This document shows, piece by piece, positions 20,101 through 29,517 of a stretch of DNA of 30,047 nucleotides. The notes beneath the pieces were generated by a model. The model had not been told where the DNA came from. It saw nothing but the letters and a program-made list of their open reading frames with translations, and did not search any database. The stretch is from assembly GCA_001579985.1 (NCBI GenBank), contig LRSR01011639.1, positions 1-30,047 of the forward strand, given 5' to 3'. A program made the translations under genes and the position numbers. Position 1 is the first letter of the stretch; each line of letters starts with the position of its first letter. This DNA comes from Hypsibius dujardini (lineage: Eukaryota; Tardigrada; Eutardigrada; Parachela; Hypsibiidae).

Positions 20101-20789
20101 CCCAGCGGAGCAACTTAGCCATTCAGTCATTGTACAATAGGAAGTCGCTGAACACGGTCCTCACGCGGGAACAGTTTGAGGAGGCCTGCAGCGATCTCTA
20201 CCCGAAGGTGCTGGTTCCCGTCAAGGAAGCCCTTCGTTCGGCAAACCTTCGACCCAAGGATATCCATCAAGTAGTGCTGGTCGGCGGGAGCTCTAAGATG
20301 CCGAAGATTCAGGAGATGTTGACGGACTTTTTCAGTCGCGAACAAATTTACCGGGACATCAACATGGACGAAGCCATCGCACAAGGCGCGGCCGTGTTTG
20401 CTTACTCGCAGACCGACGCCGACGGGTTGATGGAGATTAACATCCAGGACGTCATTCCAAACACGTTGGGCATTGAGCTGCATGATAAGTCTATGCTGGC
20501 GCTGCTGCGGAAGGACACACCCTATCCGGCGCAAGTCAATGAGAAGGTCTGCACGGCGGTGGAGAATCAGTCGTCTGCCGTGTTCAAGGTGTATGAAGGT
20601 GAGGATGTCGCGGTGGCTGGGAGGAACAAGCTGTGGGGCACGCTGGTCCTCACCAATATCCGTAAAGCCAAAGCCGGTGAGGTGTCCTTCACCATCACCT
20701 TCAAATACGACGTTTCCGGACTGCTACAAGTCACGGTGACGGAGGACGGGAACAACAAAAACAAGGCCGATATCGAAATTCGAATTTAA
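17173..20789 (+). CDS. Lidless cytosolic-type HSP70, two exons, 508 aa
   Basis: Exon 1 is 17173-17851 and exon 2 is 19942-20789, separated by a 2090-bp GT/AG intron in phase 1 that splits the Gly codon of TTQ-G-NMQFGG. ATG 17173 (A at -3) is followed by IGIDLGTTYSC. The ATPase motifs are intact: the Lys of AVKRIIGR, EPTAAAVAYG, VFDFGGGTLDV and VLVGGSSKMPK. The beta substrate-binding domain follows and the protein ends KADIEIRI with no lid and no EEVD. The linker reads LMEINIQDV instead of DLLLLDV. It is the nearest relative of the gene at 3717-5692 (shared RRFExPEV, KDTPYP and KAKAGEV segments) yet its single intron is at a different place. Expected cytosolic, ATP-binding, chaperone-like. The intron carries a 1.5-kb inverted-repeat element. 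Confidence 0.92.
18001..19518. mobile_element. 1.5-kb element with nested inverted repeats inside an HSP70 intron
   Basis: The outer ends read acggtctaaaaagcgctgtg at 18001 and its reverse complement ending at 19518, and pairing continues for about 55 bp with small gaps. A second pair of inverted arms lies inside: 18389-18453 and 19111-19175, about 59 of 65 positions matching, built of ccgga/tccgg repeats that also fold locally (ggccggag-ttt-ctccggcc). The core between the inner arms holds a 65-codon open frame at 18724-18921. Long nested repeats suggest a Mutator-like or foldback element, but I found no target-site duplication. Confidence 0.65.
18724..18921 (+). CDS. Small ORF in the intronic element, possibly a transposase N-terminal remnant
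   Basis: ATG 18724 to TAA 18919-18921, 65 aa. The segment TFQNSEEFEQFRDEWCRKTG followed by VFII, an SSKTWRE segment and a C-x3-C pair resembles the zinc-binding N-terminal domain (FAR1-like) seen ahead of MULE transposases. That similarity is from memory of the pattern, not a search. It is far too short to be a transposase, so either a remnant or chance. Confidence 0.3.
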   Translation: MEMGKTFQNSEEFEQFRDEWCRKTGLVFIIIMKNHHRRDLNFSCSSKTWREATECPNDCSKKRDL

Positions 20790-21566
20790 ATTCATTGAAA
20801 TGCTCGGTTTCATCGTCATGTCACTCAGTTTTAATACATATTCGGAAGAATTGCAGGGGTTGAAATTACATTGAAATATATCCCGCGAGCCGTACGTAAG
20901 CGTTTTGAATACTTGAACAAAAGCCCAACACAGTAGAGGCAATAGCGACAGTGCGGTTGCCAATACAATGTGTAAAAACAGTCTGTCAAAAATTGGTATC
21001 AAAAAACGGTATAAGTGGACGAGTTACGTGGGTCACGTGGGGCGAAAAGAAAGAGTTCTAATTGTCTTGTTGCCTTTTCTCGATCGCTGACAGCTCGGCT
21101 GCCTTACCGCTCAGCCAAATGCGATCAGAGAATTTCCGAAGTTCACGGATCGATTTTCATTGATAGTTCCGACTGATCACTTAGTCAAATTCGTTCATAA
21201 AAACTTTTTGATGCATTTTGTTGATTGATGGCAAACGTTGAAGACCGCACTCTCGCTCATAATAAACTCGTCAAGTTTTGCTGTAAAAAAGGGTGTCAAT
21301 GGAGGGTGCCACGAAATACTGTCAGCAAGCCAGTGAAATGCTTAGTCGTGCCCGTCAAAAACAAGGGCTGTAATTGGTCTATTCGCATTTTTCAATCGCT
21401 TACAGCTTTTGCCTTCGTGACAACCCCCTCAAAAGCGATTGAATTTCCGAACGATTTGCCTTGACAGCTTCGACTGAGCACTTGTTCAAATTCAATCATC
21501 AAATTTCTTTGATAAATTTCGTTGAATGATGGCAAAGTTTGACGAGAAACGAATAAGAAACAATAG
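20790..21566. repeat. Intergenic region holding a diverged tandem repeat of about 300 bp
   Basis: The segment about 21033-21240 resembles about 21335-21545. Shared landmarks in order are attgtct/attggtct, tcgatcgct/caatcgctt, gacag, cttcgactga-like, cacttagtcaaattc/cacttgttcaaattc and ttgattgatggcaaa/ttgaatgatggcaaa. No coding content is seen. The 3' UTR of the HSP70 at 17173-20789 must lie at its left end; no canonical AATAAA occurs until about 21260. Confidence 0.5.
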
Positions 21567-21800
21567 GAAACGAACCCCGATCTTCCACTTTATATGCATG
21601 TACCGCACAGTATTATTTTGATCCATAAGATCCCGCACCACTTCCGCAGCTGTCGGTTTCTGACTCGGCTCGGCAGAAATGCTCTTGCGAAGGAAGTTTT
21701 GATATTGGGAGGGCGTAACTTGCTGAATGGCTTCCGGTTCACCGCGTATTTTTTCACCAGTAAGGACGGCAAAAAAGGCAGTTAGATCAAAATACTTGAA
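21567..21800 (-). pseudogene. Frameshifted duplicate of the kinase C-terminal tail
   Basis: On the minus strand, GEPEAIQQVTPSQYQNFLRK and SISAEPSQKPTAAEVVRDLM match the last exon of the kinase gene at 22168-22590 (GKPEAIQYVTPTKYQDLLHR, EPSQRPTATELVRSLL). Upstream, the matching PSLLVKK piece is in another frame, so one base was lost in an A-run near 21760. Only about 75 residues of the kinase C-lobe are present, with no catalytic exons near. This is a local tandem duplication remnant just downstream of the parent gene. Confidence 0.75.
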
Positions 21801-22167
21801 AGCTTGCAACGAAAAAGTGGGGAGAACGTGGCGGCGGCAAGTCAAGCATCGAGCCAGGCAGCATAACGGTTAGAACTCAAATGCCAGTAGCACGCTAACG
21901 GTAATAGAACAATGGACTACAATGAACTATACTTCTGTAATCGTTATTCGAGTCCGTTGCAGGCTCGTCGGGCCGGAAATGGAACCGCTTAACTTAGATT
22001 GTTAAATTTTTTTAAACTCTATTATATCCCGGCTAAAAACACAGACAATACTTTGTGAGTCCCTGAACGAATTTGCGCACTAGGTTGCACTATATAAAAT
22101 CAATTAGTGGAAAGAATACAGCCGTACAGATCGTAGTACAGTTCGTAAAGTTCGTGTTGGTCTTGAG

Positions 22168-23935
22168 TCAGCCCAGAAGACTTCGAACTAACTCTGTAGC
22201 TGTCGGTCTCTGACTCGGCTCGAGGGACATGCTCCTGTGAAGGAGATCTTGATATTTGGTGGGCGTAACATACTGAATGGCCTCCGGTTTGCCGCACATC
22301 TTTTTCGCCAGTAAGGACGGCATATCTTTTATCACACCGAAAATACGCCGTGAGGAATAGAGCTCAGTGAGGGTCGCCCCCAGGGCGTAAATGTCGCTCT
22401 GAAAATTGGGTGTGCGGTGAAGACCGTTGGAGTTGGTATTCAGCAACTCGGGGGCCATGTAGAGAATGGTACCGGCTATGCTGTCCGAAAAGTGTTGGGT
22501 GAGGTTGTTCACATCATTTGTGGGGGAATGATTGGCCATGCGACTGATGCCAAAATCGGTGACCAGAGCTTGCTTAGTTGCCTTTTCCACCTGCAATAAA
22601 CTGGAAAATTGTCAAACGGCCTTTCTTCTCATTCTCAGATGATTATGATGATGACGAGCGGAAGTTACCATAACGTTGCTGGGCTTAATATCCTGATGGA
22701 TCACTTTTGGTCGTGCATCATTATGCAGGTATCGAATCACGTCTGCGACCTGTAAAGCGATCTCATGCTTCTCCGCTTCGGTGAGACTCTATCCATGAAG
22801 CGAATCGCAAGAGGTAAAATGTACTTAAATGATTAACCGAATCGGCTGCATAATTCTTGACAATACCATTTTGTGTTGGAAGACAATCTCCTCGAGGTTG
22901 AATCCAGTGATGCATTTCAGGACAATGTACATGCTCAGCCGTTCCAGGGCAAGTCCTATGAACTGTACAATGTGGGGGTGGACGAGTCGACTATAATCAA
23001 ATATACGGTTGCGGTATTTAAAGTTCCAAGATCCAAATGACTGGGATCGTTTTTCATCCCTTTTCAGACAAATTTATACATTTAATGTAGCTGCGGTAAA
23101 AATTGAGATATTAGTAATTCGCTTCTGGGGTTCCCCTACCCATTGCTTAGAGTCTAAAGCCAAGGTGCTAAGGTTTGAGTTGACCGGCTATTCTGAAAAA
23201 TTTGACCCAATATCAATATGACGGGAGCTCGTAACAATACAACAGCTTACAAATATTGACGGGCAAGATCTATGAGAAGGATAAATCTGGCAATAACTGC
23301 CGCAGATAACGACACGCTCCCGGCCCTCGGTCAATAACTCTGTGTGCCTGAGCATCGGTTTTGGCCTCACGGTTCCTAATTAATACCGTATATTATAGGA
23401 ACGGATTTATCGCGACTTTTGAAATCTATTTCACCGATGTGAGGTCACGAACGTTTTCTTTTCCTCGATACCGCCAGTAAAAATATCCGATCTTTCTATA
23501 GAGGGAAAGGTTCCCATTAATTATTCCATTAAAAAAGTTCTTCAGACCACCCCGGTAAAACAGTTCATCGCAAATCATATAAAATAGGGCTTTTTAAGAA
23601 AAACCCCGTAAAATGGAGTAATTCTGAATTCGACCACCTTCACCCCCCCCCGAAAATCGCCGCCCTTAGTTACCAATGCACACAGTACCTGTGAGTGATT
23701 GCCTCTTGCACAATCCTGTCTCGCTCCGGACCGGCGATGATCTCTTTGACAGCAATATGTTTCACGGCACACACTGTCGCGACCCATCGTCCGCGGTAGA
23801 CAGCCCCAAACGCGCCTTCTCCCAGTTTCTCCTCGAACGACAGGTCACCGCAAGGTATCAGCTTCAGATCTAAAACACAGGGGTCGTTTCTCGCATGTTT
23901 GACTAGTGCTGCTTTAGTGGTATTCAAAAACAGGT
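22168..23935 (-). CDS. Kinase-domain exons of the ankyrin/SH3/kinase gene
   Basis: Four exons: 23935-23689, 22990-22867, 22788-22669 and 22590-22168, with intron phases 2, 0 and 0. Visible motifs are the glycine loop LGEGAFGAVYRGRW, the VAIK-like CAVKHI, the alphaC Glu in IVQEAI, HPHIVQFIGLA before beta4, the catalytic loop HQDIKPSNVM, VTDFGIS, YMAPELL, SDIYALGATLTEL and RPTATELV at the end of the C-lobe. Lys, Glu, catalytic Asp, Asn and DFG are all present, so activity is expected. The HRD Arg is Gln. The GxGxFGxVYRGxW loop suggests the tyrosine-kinase-like group, and IKPSN indicates Ser/Thr specificity. The stop comes directly after the domain. Confidence 0.88.
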
Positions 23936-26900
23936 CTGAGCATATAGTTGAGCTCGGACATTTTTAAAGCTTAAACTGATGAAAACTGAATTTAAATTTG
24001 AAATGGTTGAACTGGTGAGTTAAAACTCAGTCGTTTCAGGGTTATAACAGCATTGTGCTTAGCCGTTTGTACCAAACAGATTAAGCACAGACTATACCGG
24101 AAAACTCAGGTGTGCCACTGGCCTTTCCGTCGGATACCGAGACGGCTAACGGATTTATCCAAAAGTACTCGTAGTCATGGTGGACTTGAATTACGCAAGC
24201 AGGCGACCGCGTGGTTATTTTCCACTTGCAGGATATTTTTTGCACAGTCAGCGGGTGGTTAGCAAGACCACGAAGGGAGGAGCTCCAACCGCCAAATTCG
24301 GCCGTCTGCAGAGCTTGAAATTCAGCCATGGAAACGGCTATTCGTACGACACCGCCAACCGCAACCTCTACGTTTCCGTGGCATACGACTGTAATAGTAA
24401 GACAACCCATTGTTAAATGGGCTCAAATATGTGTAAGTTTGTTTTACAAAGGATCTGAAATGTTTTTCCGAGCCTTGTTATTTATGCGTAGTGTACCTTT
24501 GTCTGTCTTAACGGTTGCTTTAGGATTGAAGCTCTCCAACTGGCCCAGTTCGCCCAACACTGCAACGATATCCCCCTCCCGATTGAAATACTGTACGACA
24601 ATCGGTCGTCCGAGAAAAGTTCTCAGTTTGTCGATCCAGCGACCGCGACCGATTTGTCGCAGTCGAAACTCTCCTTCATCCTTCAACAACGTCACCGTAT
24701 CGCCTTTACGGATCACCTTTCCCTCGTTGTCCAAAGCCTCAAAGTTATCTGTGAATACGGATCCTTAAAGAGATTTTGCCCGCCAACATAAGGATTTAAA
24801 TAAACATCAACATAATGTTTTGGCTACGCGCGCTACTTTTTTCCGTATTCTATGTTGGTTTCCCGTATACATCTTGCAAAGATTTTTGATTTCTACAAAA
24901 ATTGTATACGAGCTTAACATAGTGGAATCTTTTAATTCTTTTGAGCCGTTTTTGGTATTTTTGATTTCCATAAGTTTCCAATTTTGATTTTTTAATATTT
25001 CGGACTCCAGAGCATCTTTTCTATTAATCGAAAGTTTGGATAAACCAAAAATGCACGCATCTGTCGCGGAAGATCATGACTCAGTTTGTTTATCTCTCGC
25101 TGTGCTCCTTTTGCTTTGTTCTACGCAAGAAAATTTTAGGTCTATGAAAGATTGTTTATATGTTGGCCGTGGGGAACCAAATAAAATGAAAAACATCATG
25201 GGATCGACATAGTTGTCAAAGTCCTTTTGGTCCAAGGAAATCAATCAATCAATTGACGCTAAACCGAATGCGTTATCTCTATCCGGTGTTACGCCGCTCT
25301 CACTGCACATGCTGCATCGTAACCGTCATCGAAAATGTTCTCAGAAGAAACAAAATTGTCAGCATATGCTAAAAAGGCTAAGAAGACGATGAAAAAAGTA
25401 GTTTTAATTGGTGTGGGAAGTGTGCGTTATGTTGTTTAATTAAGTCAGTTTGTGAAAACAGAAATTTCTTACACATAGGTAAGACATACATAACATATGT
25501 CCTATGTTATGTTAGATTGAGATATGTCGGTTTGCGAAACCTCTTTATTTACCTGCAATATTACTTAAAGCAGAACTGCTGTAATGATAATTTATTTGCT
25601 TGAGAACATTACCTCTAGAAACCAGGGTTATCGCCTTGGGATTAACCGCCATATCCAGTTCAGGGTCATCATTAATGAAGGCACAGGTATCCACGCCGAC
25701 GTCACCGTCGCTGCGGATGCTGACGACAGGGAAAGGAAACTGCTTCGCAACGAGATCCATAATATTCTCATCCGCCCAATGTCGTCCCGCTTGTAGATGT
25801 CTCACTGTTGATTCGTTTCGAATGAACGATACGACACTACCAATTTGTAGGACTTCACCGTTGGAGTCGACGGGAGGAGAGCCATCGAACGGTCGAGATT
25901 TCGGTTCTTCTGGACTTTTGCTGACAGGCACTAGCCTCGCTTTCAGTTGGAGCTTCACGGCGTTTGGGTTTATCCAGCAGAGAAGGGCTTTGTCATCGGA
26001 CACTTGAATGATGCACTGAGGTCGGTCGGTTTTGTGGAAGCAGTTGCAGCCGATGGCAGCGATCGTCACAATTTTACCGACAAACTTTGCTGTCCTGTTC
26101 GTCCAGCCACCGAATTGTGAGGTCTGCAAGCTTTCCAAACCGGACGAGGTCGGAGTGATTTGGACCTGATCTCCCACTTGAACTATCTGACCGTCACCAC
26201 AAACCACTAAACAACAAAATTCAGACGTCTTTGGGCTTGTAAAAGGAACAAAAATGTTGGCCATAGCCACGATTTTCCACGAAAAATATTTGGTTGATGT
26301 TAATCGATTTTCCAGAGATGATTTGTGGATAGAAAAATGAAGTGCAAAAAAAATTTGGTTACGATATACGCGAATTCTACCATACGGGAATTGCTTCTGT
26401 CTAGAGCTTAGGCCAGAATAAGTATTCCCTAACGTGGGCAAGAACAGAGATTTTCCCTCTCGATCGAAGTGGATTTTTTTCTACATTGGGGTCTCGGACT
26501 AGAAATCACATTTGCGGTTTCAGAAATATAAGGAAGAAAAAGACATTTACAAGAAGCCTTCAGCCAAAATTAAACAACAAGTCGAAATTTAATTTGAAAC
26601 ACTGCTGCGAGTGAAAAAGAAATACTGGTAAACGAGTCCGGAAAGAGAAAACCAAAACAGACGCTGCAGCAATTAGCAGAATTTGGACTGTGTTGGTGGC
26701 GCCACTGCTCTTTTTGGATTTAATTTCTTGACGGTTGTTCTTCGTGGTTGGAAAATTGTGAATCTATTGTATATATTTTGCAGAAGTCCTCTGGTAGATT
26801 CGAAAAATAAGTTTGCGTTCTGGAAAAATATTGGGTGGAATAAAAACCATTTGAAAGTTTCTGATGACTTAAATCAATCACGACCAGGTCTATAGAACAA

Positions 26901-29517
26901 AGTGGCGCAGGAAATCTTTGTCTTTCATACTTCTTTCTGAAACCGCAGATGCGATTTCCAGTCCCAGGCCCCAATGTAAAAATCCCGGTATATAAACTGG
27001 TATTTGTGAAAAAAACCACACCGATCGAGAGGAGACATCTTTAGTCTTGCTTAAGTAAGACCGTAATCCTCATACTCTTCACACTGTTTCACCTAAAAGG
27101 CAAAGCAAGCTTTCTCTCACCTGAGTCCACCAGCTTTATCGTCGAGGGTGCTAAAGAGACGCTGCTTCCTGCCACTGTCAGCCAAGCCTTGCCGGACAGG
27201 TCGAAATACATCACGCGACCGTATTTGAGTTGAACGGACTGCTCGCTTCGTCCCGCACGACCTTGCGCGGCTTGCCTCGGCCTGGTGATCGGGTCGCCCG
27301 CATCAATGGCCACCGTATCGCCCACTTTGATTAACTTCCCGTTTTTGTCGACTGCAGAGAATCCATCTGAAACAAAAGCAATCCAACTTCATAAGGTCGC
27401 ATTTAATAATTATTAATTTCAAATCGCTTTACCGAGTACCTTTACTCTTCAATTCGACGGCATCCGGATTTAGAGTGAATTGCAGCTTCCTCTGCTCGGA
27501 CTCCATAAAGAGAAAGTTGACAATAATATCACGGTCCGGCTCAACGCTTGTTACAATACCACATCGCCCCATGACCTCCTCCATGTCGTCCGTCCACCCG
27601 CCGTGGTCTGTCTGTAGCCGTTTCACTTTCCCTCTGTCCTGTAGCAAGCTCACAACACTTCCGACTTTGGGAGCCCGAGACCTGGGCAAAGGTGGCATGT
27701 GAATACCAGAGTCTACCAGCTTCGTCGGTCCACGGCGCATGATAGTTTTGGCCTCCGTTAACAGATACAGGATTTGTCCGGCATCTTGCCCGTTATTCGT
27801 CGTTGCAACTGCAAATTGTAAGTCCATTAAGGAATCATTGTTGCACTCAAACGGTTTTTTGCTGATTGTATACAAATGCGAGAATGACGGAGTGAGGACA
27901 TGTTTGTTACCGTGGAAAGATGTGTCAGTCGCGTTGAATAGCATTCCGCAACCCAGAAAGACCGGAAGAACTCTTCGGCTGACATATGCGACTAAAGACC
28001 CCTAACTAAACCTACTACTTTACTTAACAAACTCGACTAAACTTAACTACTAAACAGCACAAACGAGAGACCAACTGCCAGGCAGACGGTCCAGCCGAAA
28101 GACAGATGGTCAGACACCAATCAGGTGAACAAGGACACCGTCTGACAAGGCTAAAATCTAAGGGAGCTGAGCGCATAAATGAACAGTCAAGGAAGGTAGG
28201 AAGCCGATCAGCCTTTCTACTGGATCGATCCCGATTAGGAATTGAAACAGTTTGCCGGATTGTCAGACGGATTGATAGACTTCCAGCAATGAGGTTGACC
28301 CAATGAGGGTCTCGAGTATTTCTCATCCGTCCACCGTTCGTGTGTCCGATCTTTGCTCGGTTGACCGTCTGTCTGTCCAAGCACTACTTCGCTGTCCGTC
28401 CGATTGTACGTTTAATGCTACGTTCATAATCTGTGTCAGATCTCCAGAAAGTCACTTGAAATGGGTAAATCTGCCCCTTCTGCCAGAACAAATATGAGCA
28501 TCTTTCTAACAATAAAATATCAGAAGGAACCTCGAGATCAGCGTTATTTTAGGGCGTGGTCTGGTAAGAATCGTCTAACATACCAGTAACATTTTTTGGG
28601 TCTGGCATCTGACACGGACTATGAACGTAACATAAATGACGCAAACAGTCCGTCTCCCCTTTTTGCCATAGTTGTTGTATTGATGACCGGCTACGAATTT
28701 ATCTCATAATTAATTGTCCCACCTACCAATCCGTCCAGTCAGGTGGGGAAGGGAATGGTCAAGCTGTATGTGCCTTTTCATCTTTCGGTCTAAGTTTTTG
28801 GCTTATGATATGTATGTCTCAGTCTCTATCCTGCTGATTGCCTGGCTGTCACTAGCTATAACTTACCCGCGGCAGCGTTCTGCATTAAATGTGTCAAATG
28901 AGCCTCGTGCGCCGGCGACATGTTCTGCAGAATGATTCCACAAATCTCCTCCTGATTCACGCGTATCGCCACCCGGCATTCGCGCAAAAGATCCCGTAAC
29001 TGATACTTGGCCGCTCGTCCGTCCTGCAGCAACGTCATCACCAGATCGACCTGACCAGTTTGCACCGCGAAGGTCAGAGCGCTATAACCGTCGTCATCCT
29101 TCAGCTGGCAGTTGCAGCGTGGGTCATTGACTAACACCTCCATCACCTGAACCCGTTCCGCCGTCGTTCGCTCTTCCGGACCCTCAAAAACAGCGGCCAT
29201 GAGCGCCGTCACATTGGAGCTGCCGGACGTTTCGTTAACCTTAAGATCCCGTCGTTTGAGGAGCTCCTTGACAATCTTTGCTGAGGAAGTACAGGCCGCG
29301 AGGGTTAGGCCTGGCCGGTCTTGACAACGAGCGTTAACATCGCACCGCGAATTGCTGACGAGGTCTCGGACTGCCTCGTAGTTCCCGGAAATTATAGCCA
29401 GATGAATGGGTAAGACTCCAGCTGTCGTGGCGATGATAGTGTTGGCATTCGTCATCTGGCGAAGGTTCCGCCGCTTCCGCGTGTCTTTGCTCCCGATGAT
29501 GGCTTCAAACACCTCGT
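22168..29517 (-). CDS. Ankyrin / mind bomb-type SH3 repeats / TKL-like protein kinase, multidomain gene
   Basis: Ten exons on the minus strand: 29517-28867, 27808-27440, 27366-27121, 26206-25613, 24748-24497, 24388-24098, 23935-23689, 22990-22867, 22788-22669 and 22590-22168 (TGA). They join in one frame to about 1,104 residues. Domain order: ankyrin repeats, about six mind bomb/HERC2-like SH3 repeats, then a kinase domain that ends the protein. The first exon begins with two bases of a split codon, so at least one 5' exon lies upstream (29520-30047 or beyond). The ankyrin-to-SH3 join crosses a 1.06-kb gap that might hide an exon. Mind bomb SH3 repeats bind ligand tails in MIB E3 ligases, and plant KEG combines kinase, ankyrin and HERC2-like repeats with a RING. 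A cytoplasmic signalling scaffold with kinase activity is a reasonable inference. No RING, ZZ or membrane segment is visible in the window. Confidence 0.75.
22591..22668 (-). other. Short intron in the kinase domain
   Basis: 78-bp intron, donor GTAACT after the codon for Met of NVM and acceptor TTTATTGCAG before VEKATKQ. Phase 0. The size is typical of the short intron class in this window. Confidence 0.85.
22991..23688 (-). other. Intron within the kinase N-lobe
   Basis: 698 bp between THS (split Ser codon) and the alphaC-beta4 exon, donor GTACTG, acceptor GATTATAG. AT-rich with a run of C near 23643-23651. No coding content or clear element. Confidence 0.7.
24098..27808 (-). CDS. Mind bomb/HERC2-type SH3 repeat exons
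   Basis: Five exons (27808-27440, 27366-27121, 26206-25613, 24748-24497, 24388-24098) of 369, 246, 594, 252 and 291 nt, all multiples of three and all bounded by phase 1 introns. Typical repeat signatures: VGSVVSLLQDRGKVKRLQ then HGGW and LNPDAVEL; VGDTVAI and IKLVDSG; VGDQVQI, SLQTSQFGGW and WINPNAVKL; IGSVVSF, HLQAGRHW and VNPKAITL; KGDTVTL and FNPKATV; VGGVVRI, ALQTAEFGGW and WINPLAVSV. The V-G-x-x-V opening, LQ...GGW centre and NPxAV end match the MIB REP/HERC2-like fold. The third and last exons share an opening VVC and the LQT-FGGW core, so the array likely grew by exon duplication. Confidence 0.8.
24749..25612 (-). other. Intron between SH3-repeat exons
   Basis: 864 bp, phase 1, AT-rich. 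It contains a small hairpin at 25488-25512 (10-bp arms acataacata/tatgttatgt around tgtcc). Nothing else is recognised. Confidence 0.7.
26207..27120 (-). other. Intron between SH3-repeat exons
   Basis: 914 bp, phase 1, donor GTGAGA and acceptor TTGTTTAG on the minus strand. Open stretches on both strands carry no recognisable homology. Confidence 0.7.
27809..28866 (-). other. Gap between ankyrin and first SH3 exon, presumed intron
   Basis: 1,058 bp. The part 28040-28420 is dense in short variants of cgtccg, gtccgat and gacagac on one strand or the other, suggesting degenerate simple repeats. The first SH3 exon opens with only the end of a repeat (GQILYLLTEAKTI...TKLVDSG), so a missed exon with its start may lie here; I could not identify one. 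Confidence 0.5.
28867..29517 (-). CDS. Ankyrin-repeat exon
   Basis: A 651-nt exon, minus strand, acceptor TTTGTAG before 29517 and donor GTAAGT at 28866-28861, both phase 1. About four ankyrin repeats: LPIHLAIISGNYEAVRDLVS, TLAACTSSAKIVKELLKR, ALMAAVFEG...VMEVLV and ALTFAVQTGQVDLVMTLLQ, followed by a helical cap with EEICGIILQNM. The third repeat carries an insertion. Its place at the N-terminal side of the SH3 repeats rests on matching phase and strand with no other gene between. Confidence 0.8.

Noticed and set aside
3717-20789. Bacterial DnaK or contaminant origin of the HSP70 genes
   Set aside because: Two genes are split by GT/AG introns, a poly(A) signal follows another, and the motifs (GIDLGTTYSC, KRIIGRRF) are of the eukaryotic cytosolic type.
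28040-28420. Simple-repeat array or CRISPR-like spacing in the cgtccg/gacaga-rich stretch
   Set aside because: The short motifs are irregular in order, strand and spacing, with no constant repeat unit.
22168-29517. Identification of the SH3/ankyrin gene as a true mind bomb E3 ligase
   Set aside because: No MIB/HERC2 N-terminal domain, ZZ finger or RING is seen, and a kinase domain closes the protein.
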